Assembly (NCBI GenBank): GCA_035578175.1
Contig: JAQMRL010000001.1
Coordinates: 432,649,545 to 432,713,544, forward strand
Source of the DNA: Catonia carolina
Taxonomy: Eukaryota > Arthropoda > Insecta > Hemiptera > Achilidae
Direction of reading: 5' to 3'
DNA length: 64,000 nt
A program made the translations under genes and the position numbers. The notes below the pieces were generated by a model. The model saw nothing but the letters and a program-made list of their open reading frames with translations, had not been told where the DNA came from and did no database searches. Positions 34,321-44,200 of this stretch are shown here, piece by piece; within the stretch, counting starts at the first letter, position 1, and each line of letters opens with the position of its first letter.

Positions 34321-34913
34321 AATCGGTGAGTGGAAAAAGGGTAATATTCCAAAAAATGCGAAATTGAACGAAAATAGCAGTTTTATTAAGTTTACTTCAG
34401 CGCATGTATTGGTTGATAAAAGGGAAATATTCCTTGTATCTAAAAGCAGCTAAGCTACATTACAGCAGCTAAGCAGATTAAAAATTTAGTATGGTGGAAA
34501 AAGGATAATATTCCAGGAATATTACCCTTCTTCCACTCAATAGCGTACAGCAGTTGGACCACTGATTTCTGTCTTATTATTATCAAAATATAACTGTAAA
34601 TTATTTTGAAATAAAAATAAATTTTTGTAGCATATTGGCAGATTATATTGTTTTTTCAACTTAATTTTTCCTATTTACTTCAACCAAATCTAGAAAAAGG
34701 TGAATAGTCAACATATTAATAACCAAAAATCAATCCCATGATTATTGTAAAACAAATTCTAAAGTCAACATTAAAAAGCTTTAATATACCCCTAGTACTA
34801 CAAATGACCAATTGAACATTTTACCATTAAACCAAAAACAAAGTCACAAAACAAGTTTTTTTAATTTCTCGAAAATAAGGATTTTGGAATATTACCCTTA
34901 TTCCACTCACCGA
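34321..34913. mobile_element. MITE with nested palindromes
   Basis: The ends are inverted copies of a ~28-bp sequence beginning AATCGGTGAGTGGAA and containing AAGGGTAATATTCC. A second, shorter pair of the same motif meets head to head near 34490-34542 (GGATAATATTCC then GGAATATTACCC). No ORF. Target duplications are not clear, so the superfamily is open. Confidence 0.7.
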
Positions 34914-36119
34914 TTAAATTTGTCACACTATTTCTATTGAAATAAACAAACTATGATGATATGAGAGACGAGGCGATGTAGAACTTACTTATTACATCAT
35001 ATTAAAACAAACTCACCAGCCTGCCGTTCAAATAAAAAACAACTCTTCGAAATAAACAAAAATAACTAATTTCTTAACAAATACAATAATGTTAAGTTAC
35101 ATAAAACAACAATGAATTAAACTATGTAAAATTTAAACAAAACAGTAAGTTATGAACAATTTATGTATTTTTTTTTGTAGTATTAGTTTTTATTTATGTA
35201 CAGTACATTTTTCTAGAGTATTTGGCATATCAGCACTTTCATTTCTTCTAAAAATATTACATAATTAATAACAAATGTGTTTTACTTTTTTAATATACAC
35301 CTTACATTGAAGTAATATTTATACATCGAAATAACACCTTGCTTGAACCAGTTCATCAGCAAATTATATAAGTGAAAACCTACACTTTTATCACATTTAA
35401 ACTGTAGTTCTCCGATAATTTCAGCTAAATTATGATCCGGTTAAACTCATAAATATTTGGATGCAATATTCATTAAGTGTGCAATACATTCGTGATTTCT
35501 GTAATTTATCATCCTTGATCCTGAATGTGACAAATTCAGGAGGTTTCACTATACATGGAATATCTAATTACATGTCGTGGATCGATTTAGGGAGAAATAC
35601 ACAAAAACTGTAACAATGAAGGCTCAGTAACTGTAATTTCATTTTATAATGATAATTTTTTGTACCCGTTCAAATAAGATTCATACATTTAGCTTTTTTG
35701 GCAGCCTAATTTAAAAACTTGATTGGACGTATAAACTCAGAATGACCAACTTGTGCAATTCTTAAAAAAAATAAAATACTTGTAGACTTTTAAATAACAA
35801 GCAACGCGATTCAAGTTAATCATTTTGACAGCCAGTTAGATGTTACACTGCTTGCTGGTACCACAAAAACAAAACCATCCCCAGGGTTACCTTAATTCAC
35901 TAAGTATCTGTACAGACCAAAAACTTCTACACTCGTCTTTGTCTTACCCAATTCGAGCAAACCTAGTTCATTATTCAAATTATAAAAAAAAACACTTAAT
36001 TTCTACATGTTAACACATTACTATATCACAAAACAAATCTTTTAACCGATGGTTTAACCGACTCTACCACTCATCGTTATCCTTCTGTTGAAACATGGCG
36101 TTGTGTTTTTGATGGTGCA
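34914..36119. other. No recognisable feature
   Basis: AT-rich; nothing supported. Confidence 0.4.
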
Positions 36120-36121
36120 TA

Positions 36122-37054
36122 CGAGGTGTGGCTATTAAATAACAAAACTGTAAAAAATGTTATTTTTATTTTATACATAATCACTTATTGTCACCTTCAA
36201 TATACACTCCTACTCTATCCCTACAACGCTATATGCGAATTTTCCATTGTTGGAAAGAGTGCTGGAAGTCACCTTCTGTCACCTCCTGCAGGAAACGTGC
36301 CACTCAAAAATGTTTGAAATGAAGCTCGCAAAAATGTTTGTACTGACACTTTGTACGCGATTGAAAATGACCCAAATTTTTTGGAAACGATAATAACATG
36401 TGATGAAATGTGGTTTTTTACTTATGATTCGGAAACGAAGCGCCAATCCATGCACTGGAAGAGCCAAACTTCACCGAGAACCAAAAAAAGCTTGAATGAG
36501 CAAGTCAAAATTTAAAGCAATGATTGTTTTTTTTTTTTTTATATCCATGGGATTCTGTACCTTCACTGGGTTCCTGAAGGTCAAACAATTAATCAATATT
36601 ACTACCTTGAGGTACTTTCTAAACTATGTCAAAGAGTAAGGAATAAACGCCCCGAAATGTGGAAGGACAAATCATGGGTTCTCCACAAAGACAATGCGCC
36701 AGCTCATTCCGTATTATCTGTCAAGAGGTTCCAAGCCAAGTACAGCATCTTAGTGTTAGAACATCCACCTTATTCACCAGATCTTGCAACATGTGACTTC
36801 TACCTGTTCCCTAAGGTGAAATCTGCATTAAAAGGGACAAGATTTGAGTCTGTGGAAGCTATAAAAGAGAAAGCAGCACATGTCCTAAAGGAGCTGACAG
36901 AAAATTACTTCGAGCACAGTTTCCAACAATGGAAAATTCGCATGGAGCACTATAGGGATAGAGGAGTGTATATTGAAGGTGACAAGTGATTATGTATAAA
37001 ACTAAAATAAAATTTTTTACAACGTCAGTCTCGTTATTTAATAGGCACACTTCA
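36122..37054 (+). mobile_element. Rearranged mariner element with long inverted ends
   Basis: TA dinucleotides flank it at 36120-36121 and 37055-37056. Unlike normal mariners with ~30-bp terminal repeats, the first ~185 bp are an inverted copy of the last ~190 bp, including the 3' end of the transposase gene. The usual 5' terminus and the helix-turn-helix coding region are therefore absent. The result is a fold-back-like derivative. Confidence 0.8.
36310..36989 (+). pseudogene. Mariner transposase, C-terminal two thirds (DD34D core, broken)
   Basis: Readable segments include the first catalytic region (ITCDEMWFFTYDSETKRQS), a T-run and a stop near 36515-36540, and a clean frame from 36657 (VLHKDNAPAH, then EHPPYSPDLATCDF, LFPKVKSALKGTRFESVEAI) to the end GVYIEGDK. 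The second and third aspartates (KDNAP and ATCDF) are 34 residues apart, the mariner signature. The N-terminal DNA-binding part is replaced by the inverted 3' copy. Non-functional as it stands. Confidence 0.85.
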
Positions 37055-37056
37055 TA

Positions 37057-37811
37057 TGTTTATGTTTTCTTTAATCATTTAATATTTAAGGTTAATCATA
37101 TCCAGCAAGCATCTACTAAACTTTAACACACACATACGCACGCACGCACACACACACACCGTCATGGGTACATACTAGCTCAAAAAGTAGGAATATAGAT
37201 AGTAAAGAGTAAACGTTAACAAAACAATAGATTTGCTCTCTGGAATAGTTTTTCGAAACCCTGTGCTCCTCTTAATGCTACTTTAATTACCTTCTTATTT
37301 AAGTTACAATGTTGTAGTGAATCCACCATCGCCAGTTTATAAACCAATCAAATTGAACCGATTAGCTGTTAACAGTTTCTAAAAATTTTTATTCTTCACT
37401 CACTTTTATAGATCTGTTTAAAATGAAGTTTTATAAAAGTGAGTGATGAGATAACATTTAGAAAATTTTTAATAATTAACTAATTTCAATTCGAATGGTT
37501 CATAATTTTTTATAATGGATTCAATGAAACACGCTAATAAACATAAATAAAAAAATTAACGGCATATTAAACGTACAGGTTAGCTTTTTGTCATTTAGGT
37601 TGATTACAAGGTGCCCGATGTATTTTAAAGATTTGTTCACTCTATTTCTTAAACAACAATTATGAATATCATACATACATTTAAAAAATACAATTAATTC
37701 ACTCTCTGTTCAGTGTTCATCTTATAGTGTGTAAAATTACACACTTTAAGACTATAAGATGAAGCTGTGGCAACATAAAATAATTTTACAATCAAATCGT
37801 GATGTATTTCT
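37057..37811. repeat. Two hairpins and a CA/CG-rich tract
   Basis: A hairpin at about 37398-37460 pairs ACTCACTTTTATA with its inverse. Another at 37718-37762 pairs TCATCTTATAGT with ACTATAAGATGA around an inner GTGTGTAA/ACACAC stem. (CA)n/(CGCA)n lies at 37126-37160. No gene seen; these could be remains of palindromic MITEs. Confidence 0.55.
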
Positions 37812-37825
37812 GATTCTGTATTTTT

Positions 37826-38015
37826 TTAAATTTATTTTAATGACACATTAACTACACAGGTCATTAGCGACGAAGTCGGGGTGTAACTACATACAATGGA
37901 GAATGAAATGATTTTCTGTAACGTATGAAAATATGTTGTGCCTAAATGGGATTCGAACCCACGACCATATATGATGAAGGGCGAGCACGATACCAACTAC
38001 GCCAATGCGACCGGC
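37826..38015 (-). mobile_element. SINE with T1 head and tail B, 14-bp target duplication
   Basis: A T1-like head (box B GGGTTCGAATCCC) joined to tail B (TCGCTAATGACCTGTGTAG on the minus strand). A perfect 14-bp duplication, GATTCTGTATTTTT, lies at 37812-37825 and 38016-38029, so head plus tail B moved as one unit. Confidence 0.88.
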
Positions 38016-38201
38016 GATTCTGTATTTTTGTTTTATTACTAACATACAATATTGAGAACAATGACAAATTACAAAATAAAAATCTTAAACAACATTGATT
38101 TTGTATTTGGATTATCATAAAATATGCAGTTTGAAACTCATTTTCAGATGATTAGTTACAAAGAGAATGAATTAAAATAAAGTATTATGACACAAACTTA
38201 C

Positions 38202-41200
38202 CCTATTGAGCCAGCTCGGCGTTTCTGGATGACCTTTGTAGGGTCAGTCCCTGAAACAGAAAACGCAAGAAGCATTAGACAATTTTGTAAACTGCAAATT
38301 AATCATGAGTTGCATTGCAATCAATAGATTAAATTAATGATATAAAGCAAGCAAATCACAATTTCTAACAAAAATACTAAACTGAATGCCAATATTTTGG
38401 TAAGGTGTAAAGGCTTTATAACTAATTATGTATAAAAAAATGCCAGTGGTTTTTATTATCACTAATCCAGTGAATCAACAAATGAATAATTTTTTAATCA
38501 AGACTTTTAAATTAGCTCCAGCAGAAACAGAGCATTTATTATTATCAGAATTTAAATACTTGATCATCAAAAAAAGTATCCAATTTTAATAAAAATATCG
38601 GAAGAAGTAAACAACCATGAAGAAACATTTAATTTTTACTCTTTAGTCAGTACATTGAATTGTGAAGATAGTCCCTAATTGACAATTACCAATAGCCTAC
38701 ATTTAGAAATCTTTGGATTAAAAAAAACAATACTGTTCCTTGGCCAATAAGAAGCTCCAAACAGATTCTACTAAACGTTAGAAAAAATATAATCTACATA
38801 GAAAGGATTCATATGAAGGAAAAATTTTATATATGGCTGTAACTAAGGGACATTATGATTGACAAAGGTACTGTTTAGATGTTCACAAAGCAACGATAAT
38901 TCTTTACATGCAACGAATCAAGTTTTTCTGGATCCCAAGAATGAACACTAAATGTTTCAGATGAGTTTGACGTTAGCGAAAAATCCCACAATTTGATCAC
39001 ATCTTATGCACAAGATTTAAGTTTTTTATATACCATATTCATTCAGTCCTATAAAATTTTGTCCAAAACTTACTAACAAAAACATGATATTGAACATGTC
39101 AGTATTGCAAATGTATTTTGTGATCACTTATCTTTGTGTAGGATACATACAGACTGCAATATTAATGTAGTCAATCGTATAAAACATAAGAAACAAAATA
39201 ATCCATACCAATTTAAAAAAAATATTTCTAAACATACTCAGAATAAGCCTCAATGATCATGGATGAATTGAGGGGGTGAGATGAAAAAGCAGAAGACATC
39301 ATCAAGAGGGCTGCTGCATTGAAATGAATTTGGACTACGTAGTCATAGTGCCAGACAAGGTGAATAATGGAGTGTTGGTACGAGGGATCGTGGCCAGTGA
39401 TACACGAGTATTTGCGTTTGTTTGATTTAATTTTGTATCTTTCAGATCAATTATTTGCGAGAACGGAGAATGCAAAATTGGTGTGTGTGTGTGTGAAATT
39501 TACATGTCACACAGCTTGTACGAATCATTCTTTTTAGAGAAAATTAAAAATAAAGAATAAAACATTTAATTCAGTGAACGCTCTGTAGTTGCGAGCCGTG
39601 ACATCCTGTTACAATGTTTCATTTATTTTCACATATGAGTTTTAATTATTTTAAGCACATTTTTACATAAAGTACGTTTATTTCTGTTTGATTTTACCAT
39701 AATTAACTAGGATTTGTTGGTAGTTTTTAGTCAGTTATAAAAATTGATTTGTTCAAACACTAATTTGTATGAATAAAAAATGGCCACCAACAAATTGGTG
39801 TGTATTATTTATTTATAGTAGTAAAAGTGTGTAATAAGCGTGCAGATCTCCTTTTCCTGCACCCTTGACCACGTTTAAACATAATTTTTGAGACACTGGT
39901 GGTACATAAATATATCAGACATATTAAATGGTACGCCAGTAAAAACATTTGAGAACTGCTGGTCTAGAGGATATAGAATATATTCAACGAAAGTGATAAG
40001 ATGGTTTTAGAGTAAGATTGAGAGGACAGTGGCAGCAGACGGATCAAAGCAGTAAAAACAATGAATGAATAAAGGCTGTTAAAAAAAGCATAAATAGAAA
40101 CATTAGATCAATGTTTGTACAAAGATAAGAAAGAAAACAGAACATAAAAAATACTTCTTTAATAATATGTTCTACATCTAACAGTTAGCAGTAACATTAG
40201 TGTCAACCAATGCAGGTACACCAGATGGTCATCTCAAAACTAGAATGTAATCCGGAAAATATCTGATGTGCTGAAAGGGAGTATCAAGCGAACCATTAAA
40301 TTTACATAATGGAAACCTTTTTCAATGACCTGCATAACAATAATAAAACCTGTTTTATTTTATTAATACAAAAAAAACTCAAATAAATTAAATAAGGACT
40401 GAAGATCTTGGGTTTAGCGATGAATATTGACTGGTTAGAGGTCCAGACAGTCAGATAAAAGCTACATAAACAAGATTGTGCAAGATATACGTTATCAACT
40501 AAATAACATTTTATGCAATAAAAATTTAGTTAATGATACAAGACTTAAACATGCAGTAGATTTTGTTAGCAACTCAGATTTCATTTATAAGTTTGTAAAT
40601 TTACCAACTTTGTGGTTCTGGAGATAGTAGTCATAATTCCATAAATTATAAAATTAAAATATGTATTCTGTGGACAATTCGAACTGGCACAACTCTTGCT
40701 CTACGTGTACACACAGTTCCGCATAAACTATATCCATAACCTATTCTTTCAACAAGGTCTACAAATGTTAATGTACGCAACTGCCTACAACCTTATTTCA
40801 TTGTACAAACATAAAAAAATTATTTCATTTTAAAATATGTAATTTGTCCCAGTACAAATTTAAATTATAAATTACAAGAGCTAAACTGCAAAAACTCACT
40901 AAACTATACTCTGCAGACGCACGCAACTAACTAAACAAATTGGTCTGAATACATAACGAACAGAATATCATATGTGAAAACTAATTAGCTACATCATTAT
41001 GTCTGACAGATTAATAACAACAGTGAAAACAAAGTGTAGTGACCGTGCGTGAATTGCACATTACAGTAGCGATTGTATACTTTTTTGACTGTACCATCAT
41101 TGCATGGCGAGGGGGAAGAGTGGAATAGATAAACACCGAAGCTGCTTGTGCAAATTCGAACTGTCCAAGGTATATACTACATGATACAACTATTCTGCAA

Positions 41201-44200
41201 TTAAATAAAAAACATAACAACTAGTAAACTATACTTAAAATAATATGAAAAACCTACAATAAATCTTGAATACAGTAGATAAATGAAGTTTTAGCATATA
41301 ACAATAAGTCTCATAGACAAATAATGGGCTATAAAGGGCTTCTGTCGTCAACTGGAAGGAGACCCCTTAATTCCTTTTACAAAAGGCTTAAGGGAACCAG
41401 CCGGGATAGAAGGCTAGTGTCCTATCCATACATTCACGTTGTGTGGCCTGTTAGTAACCATGTGACCGCTCATCAGCACGATAACCGGCTCATGGTGAAC
41501 GGAACTGGAAGGGCTGCCCATTCCACCCTGGCAGACGGTGGCTTGGGGCACTCAGTCTGCCAACCAAAAAGCTGAAAGCAACAGTAAACTACAGCTTTTT
41601 CTGTCTGACTAGAATTATCGTAAGGAAACTCCTTCATGTATGATTCTGGTTAGGCTTACTTAGTATATGCAGATCTTCAAGAACTTCGAGAACTTCAAAA
41701 TATGAAAAATTTATGATTGCGTCCTCTCTGGTAAAACATTCCGGAGATAAACTAGTCCTCCATTCGGATCTCCGGGCGAGGACTATCAGAGGGGACTTCA
41801 TCAAAAAAATAAAAGTTTCTGAAATTCTGTGAGTTGGAACATGGAATGTTAGGAGTTTAAAACAAACTGGTAGGTTAGAGAATTTAAAAAGGGAAATGGA
41901 TAGGTTGAAGTTAGATATTGTAGGCATTGGTGAGGTACGCTGGGATGATGATCAAGACATTTGGTCCGGGGATTGTAGGGTTATTAACACTAAAGCCATC
42001 GGAGGGCAGGGCGGAGTGGGTCTAGTAATGAATAACAAAATTGGACAAAGAGTGACTTACTATAAGCAGTGTAGTGATAGGATTATCATGGTTAGAGTAG
42101 ATACGAAACCAAAGTCTACCACTATAGTGCAGGTCTACATGCCTACGTCTTCACACAGAGAGGAAGAAATAGAACAAGTATATGAGGAATTAGATGAAGT
42201 AATAAAATATGTCAAGGGTGATGAAAATTTGATAGTTATAGGAGACTGGAATGCAGTAGTTGGAGAAGGAAAAGAAGGAAAGATAGTCGGAGAATATGGT
42301 CTAGGAAAGAGAAATGACAGAGGGAGTCGGCTGGTAGATTTCTGCTCCAAATATAATTTAGTGATAGGCAATACACTTTTTAAGAATCACAAAAGGAGGT
42401 TATACACTTGGATGATGCCAGGTGACAAGGGAAGATACCAAATAGATTACATAATGGTTAGACAAAGATTCAGAAACCAGATTATGAACTGTAAAGCCTA
42501 TCCAGGTGCAGACATAGGGAGTGATCATAACTTAGTAGTAATGGATAGCAAGCTTAAACTTAAAAAACTGAAGAAGGGACAGGGAAATGCTAGGTGGGAT
42601 GTAGACAAACTAAGAGAACAAGACAACCAGGTAGGTTTCCAGGAGAGTATTCAAAAAGGGATAGAAGAAAGAGGTAATGACACAGGAAGTGTAGAGGAGG
42701 AGTGGATCAACTTCAAGGAGGTGGTAGTGAAAGCAGCGGAAGAATGGTTAGGACATACTAAAAAAAGAGGTAGGAAACCGTGGATTACTAATATTTTAGA
42801 ACTGATGGATGAGCGAAGAAAATATAAAAACGCAAAGGACGAGAGAGGTAAAAGGCAATATTGCTACTTGAGAAATACCATAAACAAAAGGTGTAAGAAA
42901 GCGAAGGAAGAGTGGATCAGAGCGAAATGTACGGACATTGAAAGTAAAATGGCAGTTGGTAAAGTGGACGCAGCTTATAGAAAAATAAGGGAAAACTTTG
43001 GAGAACGAAAGATGAAAGCTGTTAATTTACAAAGCGCAGGTGGTAAACCATTGTTGAATGGCCAAGAGAGAGCTGAAAGATGGAAGGAATACGTAAATCA
43101 ACTCTACATGGGAAAAGAATTAGAATATGATGCGATAGAACAAGAAACTGATGTTGAAGAAGATCAAAAAGGGGACCCTATACTACGAGAAGAATTCGAT
43201 CGGGCACTTAAGGATATGAATATGAATAAGACACCAGGAATAGATAACATACCATCGGAATTATTATTACGATGTGGCAAAGTTGCTCAAAACAAATTAT
43301 ACAAACTTGTGTGCAGAATGTATGAGAGTGGAGAGGTACCATCGGACTTTAAAAAAAACATTATGATTCCAATACCAAAAAAGTCAGGAGCGGAGAAGTG
43401 TGAACATTACAGAACCATCAGCCTAACATGCCATGCATCTAAGATACTGACAAGAATTATATACAGGAGAATAGAACACCGAGTAGAAGAAGTATTGGAC
43501 GATGACCAATTTGGATTTAGAAGGAGAATGGGAACTCGAGATGCAATATTGGCTCTGAGACTGATTATTGAGAAAAGGATACAAAAAAATAAAACTACTT
43601 TTATGGCATTTGTAGATTTAGAGAAAGCATTTGACAATCTGGACTGGAGTAAAATGTTTAAAAATTTGAAAAGGCTAGGAATTAAATACAAAGAAAGGAA
43701 AGTTATCTACAGTCTGTATAAGAATCAAACGGCTGTTTTGAGAATCGAGGGGTACGAAAAAGAGGCTGCTGTAAGAAAAGGTGTACGACAAGGTTGTTCT
43801 TTGTCACCACTAGTGTTTAACTTGTATATAGAAGAGGCTATAAATGAAGTGAAGGAGAAATTTGACGTAGGAATAAAAATTCAAGGAGAAACAATAAAAA
43901 TGTTGAGATTCGCCGATGATATAGTAGTGTTAGCCGAGGCAAAGAATGAACTAGAGGATGCCTTAAATGGAATGGATGAGATCTTGAGGAAGGATTACTT
44001 CATGAAAATTAATAAGAACAAAACGAAAGTGTTGTGCAGCAGCAAGAGTGGTTTAAAAGAGATGGGAAATTTAAAAGTAGGCAACGAAAACATACAGGAA
44101 GTTGGGGAATTCTGCTATCTAGGGAGTAAAATAACAAAGGATGGTAGAAGCACGAGTGATATCAAGAGTAGAATTGCTCAAGCTAGAAAAGCCTTTGAAA

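Noticed and set aside
37126..37160. CACGCA-rich tract as a possible CRISPR-like or telomeric array
   Set aside because: Simple dinucleotide microsatellite with no spacers; no TTAGG telomere array occurs in the window.
39446..39480. Candidate second exon for the gene at 26586
   Set aside because: The acceptor is good and the phase fits, but the donor is a GT microsatellite and the segment is 12.8 kb away inside an antisense intron.
39890..39975. Possible right end of a second hAT MITE (TTTGAGAACTGCTGG)
   Set aside because: No matching inverted left end or 8-bp duplication was found within 1 kb.
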